The position numbers and the translations under genes are program-made. The notes beneath the pieces are model-generated. The model saw only the letters and a list, made by a program, of their open reading frames with translations. It ran no database searches and had not been told where the DNA came from. A stretch of 49,863 nucleotides of DNA from Candidatus Bathyarchaeota archaeon JdFR-07 (GTDB taxonomy: Archaea; Thermoproteota; Bathyarchaeia; Bathyarchaeales; Bathycorpusculaceae), in NCBI GenBank assembly GCA_002010975.1, contig MTLU01000001.1:1-49863 (forward strand), written 5' to 3'. Of the stretch, positions 19,059-29,910 are shown piece by piece; the first letter of the stretch is position 1; the number at the start of each line of letters is the position of its first letter.

Positions 19059-19615
19059 ATGAAGTACTTTGAACTTTTAGAAGGCGAAAAGATAATTGAA
19101 GATATTAAACCGTTAATAGGCCTAAGAAAGTATTTTGCCTTCATCAATTATGCACTCATTACTTTTGCCATTGCACTTCTGATTTTCCGTTCCTGTTAAT
19201 CGATGTGACTATTAGCCATTCCCCATTTCAAAGGGGCCCATTCATTCCGTTGTGGATTTACACTTCTATATTCTTCCTGTATATCCTGCTTCTAATGTTG
19301 GGTAGGTGGGTCGCTGTTAGGCGATACGATCACCGACATTATTGGATTACCGATAAAAGAATTATTTCTAAGAGCGGAATCAATGGTTACAAAGTTAAAT
19401 CCATTCCTCTTGAAAGAATTTCAGACGTTACAATATCAAGAAGTTTCCTTGAAAGATACTTTGGTTTTGGAAGTATTCTAATTCAGAGCTTAGCCGGACA
19501 ACTGTCGTATGGCAGAATGGGGGCAGAATGCCATCTCGCAGCAATCCCTGATCCAGAAAAAATTCAAAAGAAAATATTTGAACTTATAAAAGAAAAGAGA
19601 AAAAAGAAAAATTGA
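19059..19615 (+). pseudogene. Bacterial-type PH-domain (bPH2-like) membrane protein, frameshifted near 19181-19199
   Basis: Frame 1 MKYFELLEGEKIIEDIKPLIGLRKYFAFINYALITFAIALLIFRSC*; alternate frame continues FPFLLIDVTISHSPF...YWITDKRIISKSGINGYKVKSIPLERISDVTISRSFLERYFGFGSILIQ. Confidence 0.7.
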
Positions 19616-19786
19616 CTATGTAGTTTCTGTTTCACAGTATCACGTTGGCAATTGCTTTTAGAAGCATAAAGCCGCTATCTACCCACTAACAAAAACACCT
19701 GCACTTAAGGTTTCATTTTTTCTAAATTTCAGCTTTCGTTTTATATATCTGTTTAAGAAATATAGGAACGATTTGGGGTTATTCAG

Positions 19787-21355
19787 ATGGCAACGCGTAA
19801 AGAACCTACTGTTAAGGATAAGATTAAACGGTTAAGTGAATTGCGGGAGCAGGCAAAACTCGGTGGCGGTCCAAAACGTATTGAAGCACAACATGCAAAA
19901 GGCAAGTTAACAGCCAGAGAGCGTATTGAACTTTTGCTTGATCCTGGAAGTTTCAACGAATTAGACATGTTTGTTGTTCATCAATGTACTGAGTTCGGTA
20001 TGCAAGAGCGCAAGATTTTAGGCGACGGTGTAGTGACTGGCTATGGGACGATTGACGGTAGATTGGTCTACGTTTTCAGCCAAGACTTTACAGTTTTCGG
20101 AGGTTCTCTTGGTGAGATGTTTGCCAAAAAAGTTTGTAAGCTTATGGATCTAGCCTTAAAAACAGGGGCACCGGTTATAGGTCTTAACGATAGTGGGGGG
20201 GCACGCATCCAAGAGGGTGTTGCGAGTCTTGCAGGTTATGGTGACATATTTTTCCGCAATGTTATAAGCTCTGGTGTGATTCCTCAGATAAGCGCTATTA
20301 TGGGGCCTTGTGCAGGTGGAGCTGTTTATTCTCCTGCTTTGACGGACTTTATAGTAATGGTGGATAAAACGGCCCACATGTTTATTACTGGTCCAGATGT
20401 TGTGAAGGCTGCCTTGGGACAGGAGGTTACTTTTGAAGAGCTTGGTGGCGCTATGGTGCACAGTTCAACCAGTGGCGTTGCCCATTTTATTGCTAAGGAT
20501 GAAGAGCACTGCATCCAGATTATCAAGAAGTTGTTGAGCTATTTGCCCAGCAACTATTTGGAAGATCCGCCTGTAATAGAGCCTACAGACGACCCGAATA
20601 GGGCTGATGAATCTCTTGCGGAAATTCTTCCTGACGATCCAGATAAGCCTTACAATGTCAAGGAAATCATAAGTTGTGTGGTTGATAACGAAGATTTCTT
20701 TGAAGTTCAATCGTTATGGGCTCCAAATATCGTGGTGGGTTTTGCACGTTTAAATGGCAAACCTGTTGGCATAGTAGCTAACCAGCCAGCCCACTATGCT
20801 GGTACATTAGATATAAACAGCAGTATGAAAGCAGGGAGATTCATAAGATTCTGTGATTGCTTCAATATACCTATAATTACTTTTGTTGATGTTCCAGGGT
20901 TTCTTCCAGGCTTAGATCAGGAGCATGGTGGAATAATTCGTCATGGCTCTAAGCTTTTGTATGCTTATTGTGAGGCTACGGTGCCTAAAGTAACTGTTAT
21001 TTTGCGTAAAGCCTATGGAGGAGCTTACGATGTTATGGGGAGCAAACATTCAGGGGCGGATATAAACTATGCTTGGCCGACGGCTGAAATCGCTGTTATG
21101 GGGCCTCATGGAGCTATAAACATAATTTTCCGGAAGGAAATTGCTCAGTCTGGAGATCCTGAACAGAAGCGTTTGGAGCTTGTTAGTGAGTACCGTGAGA
21201 AATTTGCGAATCCTTATGTGGCTGCTCAAAAAGGCTACATAGACGAGGTGATACAACCAGCGGAAACCAGACCCAAACTTATAAGTGCCTTAGAAAGTTT
21301 GAGCACAAAGCGGGAGCCGAGGCCTTCTAGAAAGCATGGGAACATACCGCTATAG
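19787..21355 (+). CDS. Acyl-CoA carboxylase/methylmalonyl-CoA carboxyltransferase subunit (PccB/MmdA/12S-like)
   Basis: 522 aa; [99 protein letters not shown]. Confidence 0.95.
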   Translation: MATRKEPTVKDKIKRLSELREQAKLGGGPKRIEAQHAKGKLTARERIELLLDPGSFNELDMFVVHQCTEFGMQERKILGDGVVTGYGTIDGRLVYVFSQDFTVFGGSLGEMFAKKVCKLMDLALKTGAPVIGLNDSGGARIQEGVASLAGYGDIFFRNVISSGVIPQISAIMGPCAGGAVYSPALTDFIVMVDKTAHMFITGPDVVKAALGQEVTFEELGGAMVHSSTSGVAHFIAKDEEHCIQIIKKLLSYLPSNYLEDPPVIEPTDDPNRADESLAEILPDDPDKPYNVKEIISCVVDNEDFFEVQSLWAPNIVVGFARLNGKPVGIVANQPAHYAGTLDINSSMKAGRFIRFCDCFNIPIITFVDVPGFLPGLDQEHGGIIRHGSKLLYAYCEATVPKVTVILRKAYGGAYDVMGSKHSGADINYAWPTAEIAVMGPHGAINIIFRKEIAQSGDPEQKRLELVSEYREKFANPYVAAQKGYIDEVIQPAETRPKLISALESLSTKREPRPSRKHGNIPL

Positions 21356-21385
21356 AGACAGTAAGCTTCGAGCTGAGCAGCTAGT

Positions 21386-22209
21386 ATGGAAAAAAGAATA
21401 AGTGCTCCCATAACAAAGAATCGCTTGATTACAGATCTAAAGAAGCTTGGAGTTGCTTTTGGCGACACTTTAATGCTTCATGCTTCTGTAAAAGCCCTTG
21501 GATGGGTTGTAGGGGGTCCAGACGTTGTTCTTCAAGCTTTGTTAGATGTATTGGGCGAAGAAGGAACTTTGATGATGTATGTGGGCTGGGAAGATTCTCC
21601 ATGGGAAGCTCCTAACAATTTTGCTGGATGGCCAAAGGATTGGCAGAAAGCATACTTGAAAGAGTTTCCTCCTTTTAATCCTGCTACTTCAAGGGCAAAT
21701 AGGAAATGGGGCATACTAACTGAATATTTGCGTACCTATCCTGGAGCCTACAGAAGTGCTAATCCTGAAGTTCATGTGCCGCTGTCGGTGCTAAAGCTCG
21801 GTGGCTAACCGAAAACCATCCTCTCCAATATGGATATGGTCCCCGTTCTCCCTTAGCAAAGTTGTGTGAGGTTAAGGGCAAGGTTTTGCTTCTTGGAGCG
21901 CCTTTCAGCTCTATAACCCTATTGCATTATGCTGAGCACTTGGCGAGAATACCTAACAAGCGTATAGTGCGTTACAAAGTTCCGATTTTACGGGAAGATG
22001 AAAAAGTATGGATAGAGATTGAGGAATTTGACACGTGTGGGAATGTTCTTCCAGAGGTTGAAGAGTATTTTGAAGCTATTCCTAGCGAATTTCTGGCTTC
22101 TGGTAAAATGCGATGTGGAAAAGTTGGAATGGCGGAATCCTATCTCTTTGACGCTGCAGAATTTGTCAAATTTGCGGTTAAGTGGCTTGAAGAGAAATAC
22201 CGAAATTGA
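21386..22209 (+). pseudogene. Aminoglycoside N3-acetyltransferase/YokD-family protein, frameshifted near 21788
   Basis: ORF1 ends ...NPEVHVPLSVLKLGG*; alternate frame reads GAKARWLTENHPLQYGYGPRSPLAKLCEVKGKVLLLGAPFSSITLLHYAEHLA and joins the second ORF. Confidence 0.8.
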
Positions 22210-22312
22210 AGGGTTAAAAGAACGTAAAATAACCATATAAATTAATAAGAGCGTTTCCTTTTTTCAAGCAAAGCGGCAATAAGAATTGTAACCTCTTGAG
22301 GATAGTCAATTC

Positions 22313-23848
22313 ATGGCTTCCAAATCGGTTAAAATTACAGATACTACATTCAGGGATGCGCATCAAAGCCTTATGGCAACTAGGATGCGCACAGAAGCTA
22401 TGTTGCCAATAGCTGAAAAAATAGATCAAGTAGGCTTTTTCTCCATTGAAATGTGGGGCGGAGCCACCTTTGACGTATGTATACGCTATCTCACAGAAGA
22501 TCCTTGGGAACGCATCCGCACTTTAAAACGACACATAAAAAATACTGCTTTTCAGATGTTGCTTCGTGGACAAAACGTGGTAGGATATCGCAACTATCCG
22601 GATGATGTTGTCATAAAATTTGTGGAGAAGGCAGCTGAAAACGGTATAGACATTTTCCGAGTTTTCGATGCTTTAAACGATGTACGCAACATGGAAGTAG
22701 CCATAAAAACCATCAAGAAATGTGGCAAACATGCACAAGGCACTATTTGTTACACTATAAGTCCAGTTCACACAATTGAGTATTATTTGGATGTTGCCAA
22801 AAAACTGGCTGAACTGGAATGTGACTCTATATGCATAAAAGATATGGCGGGTATGCTTGCTCCTCAGCCTGCTTACGAGCTAATTGTTGCTCTTAAGAAG
22901 GAGATAGGTTTGCCAGTGCATTTGCACTGTCACAGTACTAGTGGTATGGTGATGATGACTTATCTTCGTGCATGCGACGCGGGTGTAGATATACTTGACA
23001 CGGCCTTTTCCCCCCTTGCATGGGGGACCTCCCAGCCGCCTGTGGAATCTGTTGTGGCTGCTCTAAGAGGAACACCATACGACACAGGTTTAGACTTGGA
23101 GCTTCTTCATGAAATCGCAGAATATTTCCAAGAATTACGTGAGAAATATTATGATTCGCTTAAGCTTATCAATAGAAAATCTGAACGGGTTGACGCTTCA
23201 ATCCTTCTTCATCAAATTCCTGGCGGAATGTTCTCTAATCTCTTGGAACAACTTAAAGAGCAAAACGCTATCCACAGATTAAAGGAAGTACTGGAAGAAG
23301 TTCCCAAAGTGAGAAAAGAACTTGGTTATCCACCCCTCGTGACGCCGACAAGCCAGCTTGTGGGAATCCAAGCGGTTTTTAATGTGCTTTCTGAGAAACG
23401 CTACAGCATAGTTCCAAAAGAAGTGAAGGATTATGTGAAAGGCTTTTATGGTAAACCTCCGGCACCTATAGATGAGAAAGTGAAAAAGCTAATTATTGGC
23501 GATGAAGAACCTATAACGTGTCGTCCAGCAGATCTTTTGGAACCAACATTAGATAAAATCCCTGAGGAAGTGAAACCATATATCGAAAATGAAGAAGATA
23601 AGCTAACATACGCACTTTTTCCACAGGTAGCATTAGAATTTTTCAAGAAAAGACAAGCAAAAAAGAAAGAAGCAAAAACTGGAATTCCTCCAGAAAAAAT
23701 CGGGGAACTAGAAGAAGCTGCCGCTATTTCAGTTGCCATCGCAGCTTATCTAACAAGTTCACGTGGGATCAAGGCTTTGATACCTGCAAGGGTAAAAGGT
23801 GTGCTCTCTCCCTGGGTTTTGGCTGGCAGACAAGGTCTGATTGAATAG
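22313..23848 (+). CDS. Pyruvate/oxaloacetate carboxyltransferase (PycB/OadA/transcarboxylase 5S-like), without BCCP domain
   Basis: 511 aa; TDTTFRDAHQSLMATRMRTEAMLPIAEKIDQVGFFSIEMWGGATFDVCIRYL; HLHCHSTSGM; CIKDMAGML. Confidence 0.95.
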   Translation: MASKSVKITDTTFRDAHQSLMATRMRTEAMLPIAEKIDQVGFFSIEMWGGATFDVCIRYLTEDPWERIRTLKRHIKNTAFQMLLRGQNVVGYRNYPDDVVIKFVEKAAENGIDIFRVFDALNDVRNMEVAIKTIKKCGKHAQGTICYTISPVHTIEYYLDVAKKLAELECDSICIKDMAGMLAPQPAYELIVALKKEIGLPVHLHCHSTSGMVMMTYLRACDAGVDILDTAFSPLAWGTSQPPVESVVAALRGTPYDTGLDLELLHEIAEYFQELREKYYDSLKLINRKSERVDASILLHQIPGGMFSNLLEQLKEQNAIHRLKEVLEEVPKVRKELGYPPLVTPTSQLVGIQAVFNVLSEKRYSIVPKEVKDYVKGFYGKPPAPIDEKVKKLIIGDEEPITCRPADLLEPTLDKIPEEVKPYIENEEDKLTYALFPQVALEFFKKRQAKKKEAKTGIPPEKIGELEEAAAISVAIAAYLTSSRGIKALIPARVKGVLSPWVLAGRQGLIE

Positions 23849-24425
23849 AAAATGGTGCGAAAAATTGGCTTTTTTCGAGATTTTCATTGATGGAAAGCCT
23901 CATAGAATAGAGTTAACAAAAACTGGAGAGAATACTTTTGCTGTTAAATTAGATGGAAGAACTGTTAAAGCAAAGCTTCCACCAGATAAGCCTGACGTAG
24001 AGGGAGATACTTTTTATATAAATATCAATGGAAAAAAATACTCAGTGTCCCTTCCGAAAATTGAAAAGGGAAAAATCTTGTTTGTAAAGGTTGAAGAAGC
24101 AACGTTTAAGGCAGAAATAAAGCCGCTGGCAAGAAAGGCTGCCGCAGCAACTTATACACCAGTTGTTACTTTGCCTATAAGAAAAGCCCAAGGCACTAAA
24201 CAGCAAGTTGCAGAGGGCATTATTACAGCGCCTATGACGGGGAAAATTCTCTCTGTTAAAGTTAAAAAGGGAGAGACTGTAAAATCTGGACAAATTTTGT
24301 GTATCTTGGAAGCAATGAAAATGGAGAACGAAATTGCAGCTGTGAAAGCTGGGATGGTTCGTGAAGTTTATGTTTCTGAGGGTTCCTCGGTAAGTGAAGG
24401 GGAACCGCTTTTTCTGGTAGATTAG
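23841..24425 (+). CDS. Biotin carboxyl carrier protein
   Basis: 194 aa; C-terminal biotinyl domain [38 protein letters not shown]; overlaps pycB-like gene by 8 nt. Confidence 0.95.
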   Translation: MNRKWCEKLAFFEIFIDGKPHRIELTKTGENTFAVKLDGRTVKAKLPPDKPDVEGDTFYININGKKYSVSLPKIEKGKILFVKVEEATFKAEIKPLARKAAAATYTPVVTLPIRKAQGTKQQVAEGIITAPMTGKILSVKVKKGETVKSGQILCILEAMKMENEIAAVKAGMVREVYVSEGSSVSEGEPLFLVD

Positions 24426-26101
24426 AAAATGGATGGTGGCTTATACTCGCCGAAAACTTCTCGTAGGGTGTTGCATATCTCTCCTAATGTAGCGTATTCT
24501 TTTACTGCCTCTATTACGAAGGGCATGAGGTTTACATTTTCCTTTTCTGCAGCATCTTGCAATTTATTTATGGCTTCTTTGACTCTGGTTTGATTTCTTT
24601 GTTTTCTTATATGATTTATGCGTTTAACAAGCATCTTTTCTATTTCTGGATTTATCCGTAGAATTTTTATTGGAACTTTTTCTCCAGAAACAAATTCATT
24701 TACACCCACTATTATTTGTTTTTTTGCTTCCATAGCTTTTTGGAAGCGGTAAGCGCTTTCTGTGATTTCTTTTTGCATGAAGCCTTTTTCGATGGCTGCT
24801 ACAGCTCCTCCTAGGTCATCAATTTTTTCTATGTATTTCAAAGCTTTTTCTTCGATTTCCTTTGTCAGATACTCGATGTAGTAGGAACCTCCGAGGGGGT
24901 CTACAGTGTCTGCTACTCCGCTTTCATATGCGATTATTTGTTGAGTTCTAAGGGCTACGGTGACGGCGTCTTTACTTGGCAAGGCGTAGGCTTCATCAAA
25001 AGAGTTTGTATGTAGGGATTGGGTTCCTCCTAGAACCGCTGCTAGTGCTTGGAGGGCTACACGTACGATGTTGTTGTAGGGCTGTTGAGCTGTGAGGGAG
25101 ACTCCTGAAGTTTGAGTATGAAACCTTAATGTCCAAGATGTAGGTTTTTTGGCCCCGAAGCGTTCTCGCATGATCTTTGCCCATAATCTTCGGGCTGCTC
25201 TGAATTTGGCTATTTCTTCAAAAAAGTTATTATGGGAAGCGAAAAAAAATGAGAGTCTTCCTGCAAATCTGTCTAAATCTAAACCTCTTTCTATGGCAGC
25301 TTGTACATAGGCAATGGCGTTTGCAAGGGTGAAGGCGATTTCCTGAACAGCTGTGGCACCGGCTTCGCGAATGTGGTAGCCGCTTATGCTTATAGTGTTC
25401 CATTTAGGCATTTTTTTAGAGCAATATTCGAAAATGTCGGTGACAAGTCTCATGGAGGGTTTAGGTGGAAAGATGTACATGCCTCGTGCTACGTATTCTT
25501 TTAGGACGTCGTTTTGAACAGTTCCTCTTAGATTAAGCTGTTCGACTCCCTGTCTGTTTCCCACCGCGATATACATGGCAAGTAGGACCATGGCGGGAGC
25601 ATTGATGGTCATGGATGTTGTAACTTTGTCTAGCGGTATCCCGTTAAAGAGGATTTCCATGTCTTGTAAGGTGCTTGCGCTTACACCCACTTTGCCTACT
25701 TCGCCTTTTGCCATGGGGTGGTCGCAATCGTAGCCTACTTGTGTTGGAAAATCGAATGCTACGCTTAAGCCCATCTGGCCTTGTTCCAGCAGGTACTTGA
25801 AACGTTGATTTGTTTGTTCTGCTGTTCCGAAACCAGCATATTGTCTCATGGTCCAAAATCTTGCTCTATACATGGTGGGATAAACGCCTCGGGTGAAGGG
25901 ATATTCTCCTGGAAAGTTCAAATCTTGCAAATAGTCAAAGTTACGAATATCAAGAGGTGTGTAGACACGGGAAACGGGAATGCCGGAGCTAGTGGAAAAT
26001 TCGTTTCTTTCAGGGATTCTTTCAAGACTTTTAGATACAGTTTCCCTCTCCCATTTTTTCTTAGAGCTCCGGATTTCTTCAATTTTTTTTGTTTCAAACA
26101 C
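24422..26101 (-). CDS. Methylmalonyl-CoA mutase large subunit (alpha, catalytic domain only)
   Basis: 559 aa; [13 protein letters not shown]-like [62 protein letters not shown]; no C-terminal B12 domain. Confidence 0.95.
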   Translation of the reverse strand: MFETKKIEEIRSSKKKWERETVSKSLERIPERNEFSTSSGIPVSRVYTPLDIRNFDYLQDLNFPGEYPFTRGVYPTMYRARFWTMRQYAGFGTAEQTNQRFKYLLEQGQMGLSVAFDFPTQVGYDCDHPMAKGEVGKVGVSASTLQDMEILFNGIPLDKVTTSMTINAPAMVLLAMYIAVGNRQGVEQLNLRGTVQNDVLKEYVARGMYIFPPKPSMRLVTDIFEYCSKKMPKWNTISISGYHIREAGATAVQEIAFTLANAIAYVQAAIERGLDLDRFAGRLSFFFASHNNFFEEIAKFRAARRLWAKIMRERFGAKKPTSWTLRFHTQTSGVSLTAQQPYNNIVRVALQALAAVLGGTQSLHTNSFDEAYALPSKDAVTVALRTQQIIAYESGVADTVDPLGGSYYIEYLTKEIEEKALKYIEKIDDLGGAVAAIEKGFMQKEITESAYRFQKAMEAKKQIIVGVNEFVSGEKVPIKILRINPEIEKMLVKRINHIRKQRNQTRVKEAINKLQDAAEKENVNLMPFVIEAVKEYATLGEICNTLREVFGEYKPPSIF

Positions 26102-26232
26102 CTTGGAGCCACCTAAAAACTAAACTGTTCGAGGAAGATAAAGAATTATCGGAAGATTAAAACGAACAAAATAAATAACGAAGCTAAATCTAAACTATAT
26201 TGGATGCTTAAGTCTTAGGAGGCTACCCCATT

Positions 26233-26523
26233 TTGAGGGTTAAAGTGGAATATCTTGGGCATATAAAAAACATAATTGGGAGTCAAAGAGAAGAGGAAAT
26301 CGAGTTAAAAGAGGAAGCCTCCATAGCTGATTTGTTAAATACTCTTTCTCAAAGATATGGGGAGCCTTTTCAAAAGGCTGTTTATGAGCCGAGAGAAACG
26401 GATGTAAAGTCAAATTATATAATTACTGTTAATGGTTATCTGCTTAATCAGTTGAAAGGAATCAAGACTAAGCTAAAACATGGGGATCATGTAACTTTAT
26501 TACCTATTGTGAGCGGTGGATAA
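26233..26523 (+). CDS. MoaD/ThiS-family ubiquitin-like sulfur carrier
   Basis: 96 aa; beta-grasp pattern, LKHGDHVTLLPIVSGG terminal GG. Confidence 0.9.
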   Translation: MRVKVEYLGHIKNIIGSQREEEIELKEEASIADLLNTLSQRYGEPFQKAVYEPRETDVKSNYIITVNGYLLNQLKGIKTKLKHGDHVTLLPIVSGG

Positions 26524-26567
26524 GGCAAAAGTTTTAGGGCGAGAAAGATAGAAACTTCTTCTTCTCG

Positions 26568-27650
26568 GTGAAAATCTTGAGTAAAGTTGAGAAATTAAAA
26601 CAGTTGGCTTTCAAAGAGAAAGGTTTTGATGCATTCTTAATTACTGACCAGATTAATATGTTATATCTATCTGGTTTTCCAGGAGCTGCATGTTTACTCC
26701 TTCATAGAAATGGCGATGATATGCTCTATGTTTACAATGTTAATTATGAGCGAGCAAAAGAAGAAGTGAAGGATTTTCATGTTGTGTTGGTGAAAAGAAG
26801 CGAGGATTTGATGAAAGAAGTGGCATCATGCATCACCAATTTAAGAATTGGGAAAGTAGCTGTGGATGTTCTTAGCTATGAGAACTATCGAAGTTTGGCA
26901 GATTCCCTTAGAAGTAGGGCAATGTTAAAAATGCAAGGTAAACTTTTGTGGGAGCTTCGAAAGGTTAAGGATAAAGCAGAAATCGAGCTTATGCGAAAAG
27001 CTGGGGAACTCACTAGCAAAGGAATAAAGACGGCTTATGAGACAATAAGGCCTGGTGTGAGGGAATATGAGGTGGCGGCTGAAATCGAGTATGCAATGCG
27101 TAAATGTGGTTCTTGTGGGACAGCTTTTGATACCATAGTAGCTTCTGGTTCACGTTCTGCTTTCCCCCATGGAGGATGTACAGATAGGGAAATTCAAGAA
27201 GGCGATCTTGTGGTTGTCGACGTGGGAGCGGTATATCGTTACTATCGTTCTGATATGACTCGAACTGTTGTTGCTGGAAGGCCATCGGAGAAACAGCAGA
27301 AAATCTTTGAGATTGTTAGGGAGGCGCAGGCAAGGGCTTATGAGGCTGTAATGGCAGAGGTGACAGCCAAATACTTGGATGGAATAGCGAGAAAAATTAT
27401 AGAGGATGCTGGGTATGGCAAATTTTATGTTCATGGTTTAGGTCATGGAGTAGGTTTAGAAGTTCATGAACCGCCAACATTAAATCAAGAAAGCAACGAT
27501 AAATTGGTTGTCGGGAATGTAGTAACAATTGAGCCTGGTATATATTTGCCAGGTTTCGGAGGTGTTCGCATAGAAGACACGGTGCTAGTGCAAAAAGGCA
27601 AAGCTGAAAAACTAACAAAAGGACCATATGTGTTACACACTCAATTGTAA
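26568..27650 (+). CDS. M24-family Xaa-Pro peptidase
   Basis: 360 aa; [66 protein letters not shown]. Confidence 0.93.
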   Translation: MKILSKVEKLKQLAFKEKGFDAFLITDQINMLYLSGFPGAACLLLHRNGDDMLYVYNVNYERAKEEVKDFHVVLVKRSEDLMKEVASCITNLRIGKVAVDVLSYENYRSLADSLRSRAMLKMQGKLLWELRKVKDKAEIELMRKAGELTSKGIKTAYETIRPGVREYEVAAEIEYAMRKCGSCGTAFDTIVASGSRSAFPHGGCTDREIQEGDLVVVDVGAVYRYYRSDMTRTVVAGRPSEKQQKIFEIVREAQARAYEAVMAEVTAKYLDGIARKIIEDAGYGKFYVHGLGHGVGLEVHEPPTLNQESNDKLVVGNVVTIEPGIYLPGFGGVRIEDTVLVQKGKAEKLTKGPYVLHTQL

Positions 27651-27700
27651 ACCAGTTTAAATATAGTTTGTAACATAAATAATTCTGGAGGGGTGCTATT

Positions 27701-28270
27701 TTGAAAAATGCAGCTGTTGTAATTATCGACATGCTTAACGACTTTGTTACTGGCGATTTAAAATGTGAAAGGGCTCAACACATAATTCCTAATCTCAAAA
27801 AGCTAATTGAAGCTGCCCGCAAACATAGCATTCCAGTAATCTACAGTAACGATGCCCATTACCCACAGGACATTGAAGTTGTTCGTAAATGGGGAAAACA
27901 CGCCATAAAAGGAACAAAAGGAGCAGAAGTAATCCCAGAACTAAAACCCACAGAAAAAGATTTCATCGTTGAAAAACGGACATACAGCGGCTTCTACGAT
28001 ACTGGACTAGACTCTTTACTAAGAAGCCTATACAAGGGCGAAGGCGTAAAAACCGTGATTTTAGGCGGACTACATACTCATATATGTGTCAGACATACTG
28101 CTGCAGACGCCTTTTTCCGAGGATACAGAATAATAATCGCAAAAGACGGTGTTGAAACCTTCAGACAAGAAGATCACGAGCAGGGATTGAAATATTTAGA
28201 AAATGTTTACGACGCAAAATTAATGACTGTAGACGAAATCATAGAAGAAATGGGCACAAAACCGCGTTAG
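27701..28270 (+). CDS. Isochorismatase/nicotinamidase-like cysteine hydrolase
   Basis: 189 aa; VIIDMLNDF, GGLHTHICVRHTAADAFFRGY. Confidence 0.9.
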   Translation: MKNAAVVIIDMLNDFVTGDLKCERAQHIIPNLKKLIEAARKHSIPVIYSNDAHYPQDIEVVRKWGKHAIKGTKGAEVIPELKPTEKDFIVEKRTYSGFYDTGLDSLLRSLYKGEGVKTVILGGLHTHICVRHTAADAFFRGYRIIIAKDGVETFRQEDHEQGLKYLENVYDAKLMTVDEIIEEMGTKPR

Positions 28271-29076
28271 TGCCTAAAATGCAGCAGAAAGTAAGAATCG
28301 AAAATCTCTCAAACTCAAACATAGAAGACTTAATCTACGTCTGCTCTTCAAAAAGGCTAGATGACCCAATCCATCAACAAGGAATCAAATTGAAAAAACA
28401 ATGGCTTTGTACTATGCTCGAAAAATATGGACCGTGCGCTAAAATCGCATTTTTCAATGAGAAACCTGTCGCCCAAATCCTTTACTATCCGGAAGAAGCA
28501 GACATAACCAAACCATACACACGAAAAAACGTTCTCATAATAAGCTGCATATACAATCCAACGATTGAGGCTCAGAAAAAAGGAATAGGCACCAAACTCT
28601 TGCATAGCCTAATCCAAGACGCGAAACACAGAAAAACATGTCTGGGCAATAAACCATGCAATTTCCTTGTCGCAAGGGCCTTTAACACCGGCGAATTTTT
28701 CCCAATGCCAGAGTTTTACAAGAAAAATGGTTTTATTCCTACACCCGAGGGAGACATGCTTTACCTACCCATAGAAGGAAACTACGAGTCTCTACCTTCG
28801 ATAGGAAGTTATGAGCCTTTACCCGAAGATAAAAACAAAGCAATAATTTTTTATGGGTCTTCCTGCCAATTCGGTTATCCTTTCGCAAAAAAGATAGAGA
28901 AACTAATAAAAGAAGTAGCACCCCACATCAAAATCGAAATAATAAACGAGTGGGAAAAACCACAAGAATCCATAAAACGCAAAAAATCATGGCTAATAGT
29001 AAACGCCAAACCCATACATACTTTCTTTATGCAAACAGAGAAATTCAAGGAAGAAATAAGACAGGCAATAGGCTAA
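28270..29076 (+). CDS. GNAT acetyltransferase with C-terminal YoaP-like domain
   Basis: 268 aa; IISCIYNPTIEAQKKGIGTKLLHSLIQDAK plus C-terminal FYGSSCQFGYPFAKKIEKLIKEVAP. Confidence 0.75.
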   Translation: MPKMQQKVRIENLSNSNIEDLIYVCSSKRLDDPIHQQGIKLKKQWLCTMLEKYGPCAKIAFFNEKPVAQILYYPEEADITKPYTRKNVLIISCIYNPTIEAQKKGIGTKLLHSLIQDAKHRKTCLGNKPCNFLVARAFNTGEFFPMPEFYKKNGFIPTPEGDMLYLPIEGNYESLPSIGSYEPLPEDKNKAIIFYGSSCQFGYPFAKKIEKLIKEVAPHIKIEIINEWEKPQESIKRKKSWLIVNAKPIHTFFMQTEKFKEEIRQAIG

Positions 29077-29170
29077 AACCGCTAAAAAACTCCTATTTTC
29101 ACATTTTTTCAGAGGTTAAATTTAAACTTAAAGGAAAAGTTTAAAAGCAACATGTTATCCATTAGTGAAG

Positions 29171-29258
29171 AATGTGTGAGGAGAATGGTGGGTTAAATTT
29201 TCTCCCTTCTCTCCTTTCTCCCCTCGTAAACGTATCCGCCATTCTCCTCACGAACATT
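29171..29258. ncRNA. Candidate structured RNA/hairpin in intergenic region
   Basis: AATGT+GTGAGGAGAATGGTGG (29171-29191) pairs with CCGCCATTCTCCTCAC+ga+ACATT (29236-29258): 21 bp, one G-U, 2-nt bulge; TATA-like GTTTAAAAG about 25-30 nt upstream; T-runs downstream. Confidence 0.45.
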
Positions 29259-29428
29259 TTTGCTTTTTTACTACTTATAGCTTATGGAAAAATCTTCTAT
29301 GTTTCTTGTTAAGGAAATTCTAACATTTTATCTCTCAAATGCCGAATTCTCAATGGTGTATTAAGCTATTTAATGTTGAAAAAGATTTACAAAAAATAGC
29401 TGTAAAAAGCAATTAAATAATACGGTAA

Positions 29429-29503
29429 TGGGCCCGGCCGGATTTGAACCGGCGACCAACAGGTTATGAGCCTGTCGCTCTAACCTAGCTGAGCTACGGG
29501 CCC
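29429..29503 (-). tRNA. tRNA with CAT anticodon (elongator Met or Ile2)
   Basis: GGGCCCG/CGGGCCC acceptor, ACAGG-CTCATAA-CCTGT anticodon arm, GCCGG-TTCAAAT-CCGGC T-arm; CCA not encoded. Confidence 0.92.
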
Positions 29504-29622
29504 CTTTCAGATACGTTCAATTAATATGCTATTCAAAGTTTTAATTTAAACGTTTTCTGCTCTATTTATGGAAAATTTTAAAGGCCATTCTCGGTCTAAT
29601 AACTGGTTTTGAGGAGAAATCT

Positions 29623-29910
29623 ATGGAATTGAAGGTTTTTACGCTTCCAACATGTCCCACATGCCCTATAGCCAAAAAATTGACTTCTCAGATTGCCGAG
29701 AAGTTTGGCGTCGCCTTTAAAGAGGTAAATATGGCTACTAAAGAAGGTTTAAAGGAAGGTTTAAGCCATGGCATTCAGAGTACCCCCAGCATAGTTATAG
29801 ACGACGAAGTTATAGTCATGGGCAGACTTATTTCTCTGGAAAGATTAGAAGAAGAGGTTAAAAAAAGACTAGAAAAATGGAAAAAGAGAGCTTCAAGTGC
29901 ACAATTTTAA
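29623..29910 (+). CDS. Thioredoxin/glutaredoxin-like protein
   Basis: 95 aa; FTLPTCPTCPIAKKL, STPSIVIDDEVIVMGR. Confidence 0.85.
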   Translation: MELKVFTLPTCPTCPIAKKLTSQIAEKFGVAFKEVNMATKEGLKEGLSHGIQSTPSIVIDDEVIVMGRLISLERLEEEVKKRLEKWKKRASSAQF

